From Achromobacter deleyi (GTDB taxonomy: Bacteria; Pseudomonadota; Gammaproteobacteria; Burkholderiales; Burkholderiaceae_B): a DNA stretch of 64,000 nt. The position numbers were made by a program, and so were the translations under genes. Below are positions 41,179-50,129 of this stretch, piece after piece. Every line of letters begins with the position of its first letter. The first letter of the stretch is position 1. Location: NCBI RefSeq assembly GCF_902859705.1, contig NZ_CADIJO010000013.1, positions 119,104 to 183,103 of the forward strand, given 5' to 3'. The notes beneath the pieces were generated by a model. The model was given only the letters and a program-made list of their open reading frames with translations, ran no database searches and was not told the origin of the DNA.

Positions 41179-43386
41179 TCAGAAGTCCATGCTGGCGCTC
41201 AGCGAGAACGTGCGCGGGCCGCCCAGCACCAGGTAGCCGTTGCCGGGGTAGCCGCCCACCGACGACCAGTAATTGCGGTTGGCGATGTTGTCGACCCGGG
41301 CGCGCAGCGTCACCACATGGCCGTCCACGTCCATCATGTAGCGCAGGCCGGCGTCGAAACGCGTCCAGCCGGGCACCTTGAGCGTGTTGGCATCATCCGC
41401 ATAGGACGCGCCGGTGTACACCACGCGGCCGTCCACGGCCAGGCCCTGCACGCCGGGAATGTCCCACTCTGCGCCCAGGTTGGCCTGGAAGCGCGGCACG
41501 CCGATCACGCGGTTGCCGTCGATGGCCGTGTTGCCGGTGGAACGCTGCTTGGCATCCAGGAAGGTCAGGCCGCCCAGCACGCGCACGGTCTTGATCGGTT
41601 CGCCGAACACGGTCAGCTCCACGCCCTGGTGGCGGTCTTTGCCGGAGGCCGTGAACTTGTTCGACGCATCGTAGGAAGCGCGCGGCTTGTCGGTCGAGAA
41701 CAGCGCCAGGCCCGCGCCCAGGCCGTCGCCGTCGTACTTGACGCCGATTTCCTTCTGCTTGGAAACGTACGGCGCCAGGCTTTCGCCCTGGTTGGGCACG
41801 GGCTTGCCGTTGGCGACGCTGGGCGCTGTATCGCCAGCCACCAGCGCCTCGATGTAATTGGCATACAGCGACACGCTGGGCGCTACCTTGAACACGAGGC
41901 CCGCGGCCGGCGAATTGCGGCTCTGATCGTAGGCGCCGTTTTCCTTGCCGGTGTTGTAGGCATAGCTGCGCGAGGACAGGCGCTGATGGCGGATGCCCAG
42001 GGTCAGCAGCACCTTGTCGTCCAGGAACGACAGGGTGTCGCCAAACGCGTAGCTGCTGGTGCGCGTGCGGCCTTGCAGCGCCGGATCATCGATATCGTTG
42101 CCGCGCAGCGCGCCCGCGCTGAACGCAGGCTGCGAATACGACTGCGGGTCGTAGATATTGGTCGGGAACGTATTGGCGTAGTCCATGATGTAGGCGTTCT
42201 TTTTCTTCAGGTCGAAGAAAGACGCCGACACCACGAATTCATGCCCCACCGGGCCGGTGCGCACCTTGGCGCGCAGCCCGACTTCACCCGTATTGACGCT
42301 GTCCTTGCGGGTGTTGTCAAAGCGGTAGAAATTGCCCGCGCCCGTGGACGCGTTGGTCAACGTGACGTTGCCCAGCGAATTCGCTTCGTCGCTGCGGCGC
42401 ATGCCAAAAGCCGCCCAGCCGGTCAGCTTGTCGCTGAAATCGTGCTCGGCCCGCACCGTGCCGAACCAGTCGCGTTCATTGGAATACGACCAGGGCTGCG
42501 CATAGTTCGAGCTGGCATCGGGCGGCGCCGGCACATGGTCCTTCAGGCCCACCACGCTGATGTTCGGCCGCGCGCGCTTGAGCTTGTTTTCCTGAAAGCC
42601 GATGTCGGCCGACAGGCGCGTATCGGCCGAACGCCAATCCAGGCCCAGCGACACCAGGCTGGTGCGGGAATGTTCGTCGTCGATGGCCGTGTCGCCGCTG
42701 CGCTGGGCCGCATTGATGCGGATGCCGGTGCTGTCGTCCGGGCCGAAACGGCGCGCGATGTCGGTGGACACCTGGAACTGGCCGCCGCTGGACACGCCGG
42801 TGGTGATGCGGGTCAGCGGATCGTTCGGCGCGCGCTTGGGCACCAGGTTGATCACGCCGCCAATGCCGCCGCCGTTGGGCGCCGCGCCCGTCAGGAAGGC
42901 GGTCGCGCCGCGCAGCACTTCCACGCGTTCGAACAGTTCGGTGGCGATGTACTGGCGCGGCAGCAGGCTGTACAGGCCGTTGTAGGCCACGTCGTCCGAA
43001 CTCAGGATGAAGCCGCGGATGAAATACGATTCCTGGAAGTTGCCGAAGCCGCGTGCCACGCGCACGCCCGCGTCGTTCTGCAGCACGTCGCCGACGCTGC
43101 GCGCCTGCTTGTCCTGGATCAGCTCATTGGTATAGCTGGTGACGCTGAACGGGGTGCTCATGATGTCTTGCGTGCCCAGCACGCCGATCCGGCCGCCGCG
43201 CGCCACCTGCCCGCCCGCATAAGGCTGGGCCAGGCCGCCGGCCGAGGCGTCGGCGCTGGCCTCCACCTTGATCGCTTCCATCGACACGACCGGGCTGTTG
43301 GCGTCGGCGGCGGGCGCGGCGGATTGGGCATGGGCGACGGTGTACGGCAAGGCCGCAACCACGCACGCAAGAGTTCGTAGTTTCAT
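41179..43386 (-). CDS. TonB-dependent siderophore receptor
   Basis: A 735-residue outer-membrane receptor. Signal peptide [21 protein letters not shown]. There is no N-terminal signalling (STN) domain: the plug starts soon after with [10 protein letters not shown] (TonB-box-like region), then [45 protein letters not shown] and [32 protein letters not shown], the usual plug motifs of ferric-siderophore receptors. A 22-strand barrel follows and ends in aromatic SMDF. It takes up a ferric siderophore with TonB-ExbBD energy. A Fur-box-like sequence lies about 75 bp upstream. No cognate biosynthesis or ABC genes are adjacent; the importer at 1-3705 is a candidate partner. Confidence 0.93.
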   Translation of the reverse strand: [735 protein letters not shown]

Positions 43387-43458
43387 ATGGGGATATCAAT
43401 AGGCGGGCGCTTCGCAAGAAGCAGGGAATCGCAAGTGCGAGCTAGATTCTAGATAAAA

Positions 43459-43477
43459 AGGAATCATTCTCATTGCG
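43459..43477 (-). promoter_or_regulatory. Fur box
   Basis: On the minus strand the core AATGAGAATGATT (complement of 43462-43474) matches the Fur consensus core AATGATAATCATT at 11 of 13 positions. It lies upstream of the TonB-dependent receptor gene, as expected for an iron-repressed promoter. Confidence 0.75.
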
Positions 43478-43572
43478 TCCCTTATATAGAAATCACCAAT
43501 TGTTGCAGCCGCACAACGGCCGCAGACCGGATTTCCGCTTTCTATTCAGTAACTTGTCAGACCCGCCCGCGC

Positions 43573-44553
43573 TCAGCCCCGTACGCTTGCCTCTTGGCGA
43601 AGCTGGCCGAATTCCCCCGCTTCGTAGGCGGCCATCGCCTGCGACAGCGCACGCGAATTCGACATCACGAAGGGGCCGCGCTGTATCACCGGCTCGTTGA
43701 TGTCCCGGCCCGCCACCAGCACGAAGTGCGCCGGCGCGCTGCCCGCGATCAGCAACAGCATGCCGTCGCTGTCCGCCGAGGCGGCCAAGGCCGCCCCCGC
43801 GGGCAGGATGGCGAAGTCGGGGTCGACCACGCTCTTGATGGCCGCCGCCGGCCGCTTGCTGCCCGTGGCGGGCAACGCCCGCGAACCGCTCGACGCAGGC
43901 GGCGTGGGCGCACCCGGCGCGACAGGCGTGGTCTGGTGCCGCGCGCGCACGCCCAGTTCGCCCTGCACCGCATACAGCCAGGCATTCCAGCCCGCCGGCA
44001 GCGGCACCAGGCGCGAGGCGCCCGGCCGCAGCCAGCCGTCCAGCACCAGCAAGGGCTCGGGAGTGGCCAGCGGCGCGTCCCAACCGCCGTAGCTGCCCGA
44101 GGCCACGCGCACCCGGCCCGCGTCGTTCTGGATCACCGGCATTTCCCAGGCGCGCAGCAGCGAGGTGTCCGGCGCCAGCGATTTCAGCTTTTCGGGCAGG
44201 TTCACGAACATCTGCAGGCCGTTCAGGCGAGCCTCGCCCACCGGCTGCTGCGTGTGCACGATGCCGCGGCCCGCCAACGTCCAGTGCAGGTCGCCGGCAC
44301 GGATTTCGTGGTCGTTGTGCACGCTGTCGCGGCTGCGCATGGCGCCGCGCGTGTCTTCCAGCAGCAGGGTCACCGCCGACATGCCGGCATGGGGATGCGG
44401 CGCGAATGTCGGGCCGGTCATGACGAAGTGGTCCACCAGCACCAGGGGCGACATGCCCTGCGGGAAATCGGTGTAGCGGAATTGGCGGATGGAACAGGCG
44501 TCGCCCACAGGTTCAAACGAGGGGGTGACGGGAGGGCTGAGACGGAGGGTCAA
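43573..44553 (-). CDS. Pirin family protein
   Basis: A 326-residue cupin-fold protein. Pirin hallmarks are RQFRYTDFPQGMSPLVLVDHF, FAPHPHAGMSAVTLLLEDTRG with the metal-binding histidines, and AGDLHWTLAGRGIVHTQQP, followed by NGLQMFVNLPEK. The C-terminal cupin is present (VVAGRDINEPVIQRGPFVMSN), preceded by a Pro/Ala-rich insert. Pirins bind Fe(II) and some have quercetinase or redox-sensor activity; the role here is unknown. The gene faces the LysR gene at 44675, which is probably its regulator, across a 23-bp perfect dyad. Confidence 0.92.
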   Translation of the reverse strand: MTLRLSPPVTPSFEPVGDACSIRQFRYTDFPQGMSPLVLVDHFVMTGPTFAPHPHAGMSAVTLLLEDTRGAMRSRDSVHNDHEIRAGDLHWTLAGRGIVHTQQPVGEARLNGLQMFVNLPEKLKSLAPDTSLLRAWEMPVIQNDAGRVRVASGSYGGWDAPLATPEPLLVLDGWLRPGASRLVPLPAGWNAWLYAVQGELGVRARHQTTPVAPGAPTPPASSGSRALPATGSKRPAAAIKSVVDPDFAILPAGAALAASADSDGMLLLIAGSAPAHFVLVAGRDINEPVIQRGPFVMSNSRALSQAMAAYEAGEFGQLRQEASVRG

Positions 44554-44634
44554 GGATGTGCTGCCTGGTTTTATTACCTGGCGCCAAGCTTATGGGTTCT
44601 GCCCTGCGCACAGTAGAGTCGGATTTCAGGAATA

Positions 44635-44657
44635 ATTGTCCTGTTAAGCAGGACAAT
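44635..44657. promoter_or_regulatory. LysR operator candidate
   Basis: ATTGTCCTG (44635-44643), TTAAG, CAGGACAAT (44649-44657) is a perfect inverted repeat with 9-bp arms and 5-bp spacer between the divergent pirin and LysR genes. It fits the LysR T-N11-A rule and lies 17 bp before the LysR start codon, as expected for autoregulation. Confidence 0.75.
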
Positions 44658-44674
44658 CCTTCGCGTAAACCCCC

Positions 44675-45583
44675 ATGAACACCTACATCCATCACCTCGA
44701 CGATCTTCTGCTTTTCAGCGAGGTGGTGGAGAAAGGCGGCTTTTCCGCCGCGGCCCGCGTGCTGAACATGCAGCGCTCGAAACTGAGCCGGCGCGTGGCC
44801 GAACTGGAGGCGCGCCTGGGCATGCGGCTGCTTCAGCGCAACACCCGCCGGGTATCGCTCACCCCCATGGGCGAACAGATCTACGTGCATGCCCTGGCCA
44901 TGGCGCGCGAGGCCCGCAGCGCCTTCGACCTGGCCGCCTCGATGGGCGACACGCCCAGCGGCCTGCTGCGCATGACCGCACCGTCGGCGTTGGCGGTGAC
45001 CCTGGTGGGGGACCTGGTGGCGCGCTTTTGCCTGAAGCATCCGGGCGTGCGGGTGCTGCTCGATACCCGTGACCAGATCATCGACCTGGTGGGCGAAGGC
45101 TACGACCTGGCCTTTCGGGCCCAGGGCGCGTCGCTGACGGATTCGCGGCTGGTCGCGCGCGAACTGGCGCCGGTGCCGTTGATCCTGGTATGCGCCCCCG
45201 GCGTGGCCCTGGCCGCGCCGCGGCACCCGCGCGACCTGAACACCTTGCCCTTGCTCGCCCACGCCACGCAAGACAGCCCGCAAAGCTGGCACTTCGTCGG
45301 CCCGGCTGGCGAAGCCGAATCGGTCGAATACCTGCCGCGCTGCCTGAGCAGCAACCTGGCGGCGCTGCGCGAAATGGCGCGCGCCGGCCTGGGCGTGGCG
45401 CTCTTGCCGCATTACCTGTGCACCGGGGCGCTGGCCAAGGGCGACCTGGTGCAGATCCTGCCCGCCTGGCAGACGGCGCCGGCCCGCATCTACGCGGTCA
45501 TGCCTGCCCGCCGCGGGGCGCCGCTGGCGCTGCGGCGCTTCCTGGAATTCGCGGTGGCGGAACTGCCGGCGCTGTTGGCCTGA
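44675..45583 (+). CDS. LysR-family transcriptional regulator (pirin-linked)
   Basis: A 302-residue LTTR. The HTH is in the first 60 residues (LLFSEVVEKGGFSAAARVLNMQRSKLSRRVAELEARLG, RLLQRNTRRVSLT). The effector domain begins about residue 90 with SGLLRMTAPSALA, in the CrgA/PA2206-like subgroup whose members carry LRxxAP after the linker. Divergent from pirin; several LTTRs of this subgroup regulate an adjacent pirin. Convergent with the Bug gene at 45607, 23 bp away. Confidence 0.92.
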   Translation: MNTYIHHLDDLLLFSEVVEKGGFSAAARVLNMQRSKLSRRVAELEARLGMRLLQRNTRRVSLTPMGEQIYVHALAMAREARSAFDLAASMGDTPSGLLRMTAPSALAVTLVGDLVARFCLKHPGVRVLLDTRDQIIDLVGEGYDLAFRAQGASLTDSRLVARELAPVPLILVCAPGVALAAPRHPRDLNTLPLLAHATQDSPQSWHFVGPAGEAESVEYLPRCLSSNLAALREMARAGLGVALLPHYLCTGALAKGDLVQILPAWQTAPARIYAVMPARRGAPLALRRFLEFAVAELPALLA

Positions 45584-45606
45584 CGCAGCGCCACGCGGAC
45601 CCGCCG

Positions 45607-46590
45607 TCAATCCAGCTTGATGTGGTTGGCCTGGATCACGGCGCCCCAGCGCTCGCGGTCTTCGGCCACGTAGGCATCGATCTCGGCCTGGCCGCGCGGC
45701 GCCTGGATCACCAGCCCCTGCACCTGGAAACGGTCGCGAAAGTCGGGCTGTCGCATCACCGCCGCCACGGCCTCTTGCAGGCGGGCGGCTTCGGCCGTCG
45801 GCGTGGCCTTGGGCACGGCCAGGCCGAACCACGTGGCCGCGCGAAACCCCGGAAAGCCGCTTTCGGCCACCGTGGGCACGTCCGGCAGCACGGGCAGGCG
45901 TTCGCTGGTGGTCACCGCCAGCGCCTTGATCTTCTTGTCGCGCACCAGCGGCAGCGACGTGCTGATGACGTCGACCATCAACTGCGTGTCGTTGCTCATC
46001 AGGGAACTGAGCGCAGGCGCGCTGCCGTTGTACGGAATGTGCGCGGCGTCGATGCCGGTGCGCGACTTCAACAATTCCGTGGCCAGTTGCAAGGGGTTGC
46101 CGATGCCGACCGATGCATAGTTCAGCTTGCCCGGCCGGGCGCGCGCGTAGTCGACGAATTGCGCCAGCGTGGCGGCCGGCACGTCGTTGTTGGCCACCAC
46201 CACCAGCGGCAATTCCGCCACCACCGACAGCACCCGGAAATCGCGCGCGGCGTCGTACGAGATCTTTTGGTAGAGCATGGGGTTGAGCACCATGCTGGCG
46301 TTGCTGGCCAGGAACACGGTGTAGCCGTCGGGTTGGGCCCGCGCCACCTGGGTGGCGGCGATCATGGTGTTGGCGCCCGGCTTGTTTTCCACCACCACAG
46401 GCTGCGCCAGTTCCTGCGAGAGCCTTTCGGCCAGCACCCGCGCCAACTGGTCGGCCGACCCGCCCGGCGTATACGGCACCACCAGCTTGACCGGGTGGTC
46501 CGGAAACGCCGCCAACGCGGTCGACGTGCCGGCGGCGCACAGCAACAAGGCAGCCGCGCAGCGGCCGAACGCGTGAATCATCCTCGACAT
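45607..46590 (-). CDS. Bug/TctC-family tripartite tricarboxylate receptor
   Basis: A 327-residue periplasmic binding protein from ATG 46590, ribosome site GGAGA. Signal peptide RCAAALLLCAAGTSTALA. Bug landmarks are FPDHPVKLVVPYTPGGSADQLAR, VVENKPGANTMIAA, PDGYTVFLAS and YASVGIGNP. It is last in the operon after the acyl-CoA ligase (71-nt gap). As in the other Bug locus no TctAB genes are present. The ligand is probably the acid activated by the ligase. Confidence 0.92.
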   Translation of the reverse strand: MSRMIHAFGRCAAALLLCAAGTSTALAAFPDHPVKLVVPYTPGGSADQLARVLAERLSQELAQPVVVENKPGANTMIAATQVARAQPDGYTVFLASNASMVLNPMLYQKISYDAARDFRVLSVVAELPLVVVANNDVPAATLAQFVDYARARPGKLNYASVGIGNPLQLATELLKSRTGIDAAHIPYNGSAPALSSLMSNDTQLMVDVISTSLPLVRDKKIKALAVTTSERLPVLPDVPTVAESGFPGFRAATWFGLAVPKATPTAEAARLQEAVAAVMRQPDFRDRFQVQGLVIQAPRGQAEIDAYVAEDRERWGAVIQANHIKLD

Positions 46591-46661
46591 GGTTGTCTCC
46601 CCAGTGTCATTGTTCGATGCGCAATATGGGCTTGCGCTTGTGGTGATGCATGGGCCGCGCG

Positions 46662-48197
46662 CTACACCTTCCTTTCCTGGCCGGCCCAGAATGTGTCGCG
46701 CAGGCGGCGCTTGGCGATCTTGCCGTTGTCGTCGCGCGGCAAGGCCGCCTGCAGGCGCAGTTCGCGCGGCACCTTGAACCGCGCGATGCGCCCCGCCAGC
46801 CACTGCAATGCGTCTTCGGGCCGCACGTGGGCATCGGCCGCAGGCTGCACCAGCGCCAGCAGGCGTTCGCCGAACTCGTCGTCGGGCACGCCGAACACCG
46901 CGCAATCGGCCACGCCCGGGTACTGCATCAGGTGGTGTTCGATTTCGGCGGGGTAGATGTTCACGCCGCCCGAAATGACCAGGTCGGATTCCCGGTCGCA
47001 CACGAACAGATAGCCGTCTTCGTCCACGTAGCCCAGGTCGCCCAGGCCGATCAGCCCGTCGAGTTCGACGCGGCGGCGGGCCTCGGGGTGGTTGCGGTAG
47101 GTGAAATCGGCATAGGCCGGCTGGCGCACGAAAATGCGGCCGACCTGCCCCGGGGCGCACGCGGCGCCGTCGTCGCCGACGATGCGCACCTGCGCGCCGC
47201 CGATGGGCCGGCCGGCGCTGCCGGGCCGCGCCAGGGCCTCTTGCGAGCCGATGGCGGTCACCATGCCGGCCTCGCTGGACGCGTAGGTTTCATGGATGAC
47301 GGGCCCCAGCCAATCGATCATGGCGCGCTTGAGCGCCGGTGCGCACGGCGCGCCGGTGGATGCCACGAAGCGCAGCGACGACAGGTCGAACGACGCGCGC
47401 ACTGCCGGGTCCAGTTTCAAGAGGCGCACATACATGATGGGCACCAGGTAGATCGTGTCGATGCGGTGCCGTTCGATCAGACGCAGCACGTCGACGGGAT
47501 CGAAGCGCGGCGTCACCACCAGGGTGTCGCAGACCCGCAGCGCCACCTGCGCGAAAACGCTGGGCGCGCTGTGGTAGATGGGCGCGGGCAGCAGCGCCCG
47601 GCAACCGGCGCGCAAACCGTAGGCCTGTTCGACCACGGCTTCGACGGCCGCCAGGCGCTGCGGCAGTTGATCCAGCGGAAACGGTTCGCGCACGACGCCC
47701 TTGGGGCGCCCGGTGGTGCCCGACGTATAGGCCATGTGGCCACGCGGGGCCACCACGGGGCCGTCGTAGGGCGCATGCGCGTCGCGCCAGCCGGCGTAGT
47801 CGTCGGCAGCGCCCGCCGCCCCCACCCGCAGGGCGGGCAGGTCAGCGGGCAACGCGCCCTGCACCGCCGGCCACAGGTCGGCTTCGGCGATCAGCAGCCG
47901 GGCGCCGCTGTCGGTCACCAGAAAGGCCACCTCGGAAGGCGTGTAGTGCCAGTTGATGGGGCAGTAATAGCAGCCCAGGCGCTTGCAGGCCTGGATGATT
48001 TCCAGGTAGGGCATGCCGTTGCGCAGCAGCACCGCCACCACGTCGCCTTCGCCCACGCCCCTCGCCGCCAGCCCGGCCGCGACCTGTTCGCCGCGCAGCG
48101 CCAGCGTGGCGCGGTCCAGCACGCAATCGCCGACGATGATCTGCCCGGCGCCCAAGGATGCGGTGGGCGCCGTGGCGCGATGATCCGACGCCCTCAT
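46662..48197 (-). CDS. AMP-forming acyl-CoA synthetase
   Basis: A 511-residue ANL-superfamily ligase from ATG 48197 (MRASDHRATAP), whose start overlaps the SDR stop (ATGA). Motifs are the P-loop AYTSGTTGRPKGV (about 150-162), ETYASSEAGMV (A5 region), GDLGYVDEDGYLFVCDRESDLVISGGVNIYP (A7-A8) and the catalytic Lys in NGKIAKRRL (A10) near the C-terminus. It activates a carboxylic acid to its CoA thioester via an acyl-AMP. The partner dienoyl-CoA-reductase-like SDR suggests an unsaturated fatty or alicyclic acid, and the Bug receptor suggests import of a small acid. Confidence 0.92.
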   Translation of the reverse strand: MRASDHRATAPTASLGAGQIIVGDCVLDRATLALRGEQVAAGLAARGVGEGDVVAVLLRNGMPYLEIIQACKRLGCYYCPINWHYTPSEVAFLVTDSGARLLIAEADLWPAVQGALPADLPALRVGAAGAADDYAGWRDAHAPYDGPVVAPRGHMAYTSGTTGRPKGVVREPFPLDQLPQRLAAVEAVVEQAYGLRAGCRALLPAPIYHSAPSVFAQVALRVCDTLVVTPRFDPVDVLRLIERHRIDTIYLVPIMYVRLLKLDPAVRASFDLSSLRFVASTGAPCAPALKRAMIDWLGPVIHETYASSEAGMVTAIGSQEALARPGSAGRPIGGAQVRIVGDDGAACAPGQVGRIFVRQPAYADFTYRNHPEARRRVELDGLIGLGDLGYVDEDGYLFVCDRESDLVISGGVNIYPAEIEHHLMQYPGVADCAVFGVPDDEFGERLLALVQPAADAHVRPEDALQWLAGRIARFKVPRELRLQAALPRDDNGKIAKRRLRDTFWAGQERKV

Positions 48198-49093
48198 GCC
48201 CGGCCCGCCGAACGCTGCGCCTTGTCTTCGGCATTGCGCGCCTCGATGGCGGCGCGGGCCGCGGCCCAGTCGTCGTCGGTCCATTCGAAGTACTGCTTGA
48301 AGTACGCGCCGTTGGCCAGGTAGTCGCCGCCGTCCAACGCGATGGTCTGGCCATTGATCCAGTCGTTGCCCGGCGCCAGCAGGAAGGCGGCGAGTTCGCC
48401 GATGTCCTGGTCCTGGCCCAGGCGCTGCATGGGGTTCTGCTTGACCAGGGCGTCGGTGCCGGTGTCGTTGGGCCGCAGCCGGGCCGACGCGCCCTCGGTG
48501 GGAATGACGCCAGGCGCAATGGCGTTCAGGCGGATGCCGCGACGCCCCCATTCCACCGCCAGCGATTTGGTCATGGCGTCGATGCCGGCCTTGGACATGG
48601 CCGACGGCACCACGAAAGGCGAGCCGGTCCAGACCCAGGTGACCACGATGGACACCACCGCCCCCGAGGCGCCCGTGGCGATCCAGCGCTTGCCCACGGC
48701 CTGCGTCATGTAGAACGTGCCGCGAAAGACCGTATCGGCGATGGCGTTGAAGCCGCGCTCGGACAGCTTTTCGGTGGGGCTGATGAAGTTGCCGGCGGCA
48801 TTGTTGACCAGGGCATCCAGCCCGCCGTGGTCGGCCCAGATGCCGGCCACCATGGCGTCCACCGCGCTGGCGTCGCGGATATCCACCGCATGGGCATGGG
48901 CCTGGCCGCCGAAATCGCGCCGCAGCGCCTCGGCCGCCTGCTCCAGCACCGCCAGGCGGCGGCCGCAGAGATGCACCGTGGCGCCCAGCGCCGCCAACTG
49001 CCGGGCCATGGCGTAGCCCAGCCCGGTGCCGCCGCCGGTGACGAGGATGCGCTGGCCCTGGTACAGGTCGGCGCGGAACATGGTTTGCCGCAT
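48194..49093 (-). CDS. 2,4-dienoyl-CoA reductase-like SDR (DECR1 type)
   Basis: A 299-residue SDR from ATG 49093 (MRQTMFRADLYQ) with ribosome site AAGGAGAC. TGGGTGLGYAMA is the cofactor motif and NNAAGNF follows. The classical YxxxK tyrosine is missing: the region is FVVPSAMSKAGIDAMTKSLA with Ser four before Lys, the pattern of mitochondrial 2,4-dienoyl-CoA reductase, which uses another tyrosine. It would reduce a dienoyl-CoA or oxidise a related thioester. First gene of the operon SDR, acyl-CoA ligase, Bug. Divergent from the LysR at 49188 with a dyad between. Confidence 0.9.
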   Translation of the reverse strand: MRQTMFRADLYQGQRILVTGGGTGLGYAMARQLAALGATVHLCGRRLAVLEQAAEALRRDFGGQAHAHAVDIRDASAVDAMVAGIWADHGGLDALVNNAAGNFISPTEKLSERGFNAIADTVFRGTFYMTQAVGKRWIATGASGAVVSIVVTWVWTGSPFVVPSAMSKAGIDAMTKSLAVEWGRRGIRLNAIAPGVIPTEGASARLRPNDTGTDALVKQNPMQRLGQDQDIGELAAFLLAPGNDWINGQTIALDGGDYLANGAYFKQYFEWTDDDWAAARAAIEARNAEDKAQRSAGRA

Positions 49094-49121
49094 GGGGTGT
49101 CTCCTTGTGTTTGATTTGAGA

Positions 49122-49158
49122 ATATCAATGGCCTTGTTCCGCGACAATGCCTTGATAT
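49122..49158. promoter_or_regulatory. LysR-type dyad between SDR operon and LysR gene
   Basis: ATATCAA (49122-49128) and TTGATAT (49152-49158) are perfect 7-bp arms; inner bases GGC/GCC and TTGT/ACAA extend the symmetry with one mismatch. The element fills the 95-bp divergent region and is a plausible binding site for the LysR encoded at 49188. Confidence 0.6.
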
Positions 49159-49187
49159 GACTAAACTATGTTTCCTGACAGGCAACA

Positions 49188-50129
49188 ATGAGGCAAGCCA
49201 TGGCCGCCCTGCCCGCCCTGGACCTGAACCTGATCCAGCTGTTCGTGACCATCGTGGAAGCCGGCACGCTGAGTGAAGCCGCGCTGCGCCAGGGCGTGAC
49301 GCGTTCGCACGTGAGCCGCAACCTGCAGAAGCTGGAACGCGCCTTTGGCGCCCAGTTGATCCGGCGCACCACCCGCCGACTGGAATTGACCCACGAAGGC
49401 ACGGTGCTGTACGAACACGGCGCCCGCATGGCGCGCGAGGTCGAATCGGCCCGCCACGCCCTGCAGAAGCTGGGCACCGAGCCCACCGGCCACGTACGCC
49501 TGAGCCTGCCTACCGGCCTGGGCGAACTGGAAGCCTTGCGCCCGCTGCTGGTGCGCTTTGCGCTGGACCATCCCAGTCTAAGCCTGCGGGTGCTGTTTTC
49601 GAACCGGGTGAGCGACCTCATTTCGTCCGAAATCGACGTGGCGCTGCGGGTCATCTCGACCCCACCCCAAGATTACGTGGCACGCGAACTGGGCCGCATC
49701 AAGTGGCACCTGTGCGCGGCGCCCGACTACCTGGCGCGGCTGGGCGCCCCCGCGCACCCGCGCGACCTGGGCCGGCTGGACTTCCTGGCCCCGCCCGGCC
49801 CCAAGCCCCAGGTGACGCTGCGGCTGCACCGCAAGGGCCAGGTCTATGACACCAAGCTGGCGCCCCGCCTGCAATCCGAATACTTCCCCTTCCTGGCCCA
49901 GGCCGCCCGCGACGGCGCCGGGGTGGCACTGCTGCCGGCCTACATCGTGCAGCCCGACCTGCGGGCCGGACGGCTGGCCCCGGTCCTGCAGGCCTACCAG
50001 GCCGAAGGGCCGGGCGACAAGCTCTATATCCTGACCTCGCCCACCCCCTACCCGTCCACGGCCCAGCGCGCCCTGGTGGACTTCCTGAAAACAGAACTGG
50101 AACCCCTGCTGCGCGATTTCCTGGCCTGA
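49188..50129 (+). CDS. LysR-family transcriptional regulator (acyl-CoA ligase operon)
   Basis: A 313-residue LTTR; ATG 49200 is an equally good start and would remove four residues. HTH: LNLIQLFVTIVEAGTLSEAALRQGVTRSHVSRNLQKLERAFG, RRTTRRLELT. The effector domain begins GHVRLSLPTGLGE. Divergent from SDR/ligase/Bug and likely their activator. No other genes of the pathway are near. Confidence 0.92.
   Translation: MRQAMAALPALDLNLIQLFVTIVEAGTLSEAALRQGVTRSHVSRNLQKLERAFGAQLIRRTTRRLELTHEGTVLYEHGARMAREVESARHALQKLGTEPTGHVRLSLPTGLGELEALRPLLVRFALDHPSLSLRVLFSNRVSDLISSEIDVALRVISTPPQDYVARELGRIKWHLCAAPDYLARLGAPAHPRDLGRLDFLAPPGPKPQVTLRLHRKGQVYDTKLAPRLQSEYFPFLAQAARDGAGVALLPAYIVQPDLRAGRLAPVLQAYQAEGPGDKLYILTSPTPYPSTAQRALVDFLKTELEPLLRDFLA

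Noticed and set aside
41317..43380. A 687-codon plus-strand open frame opposite the TonB receptor
   Set aside because: Antisense shadow; the receptor has signal peptide, plug motifs and Fur box.
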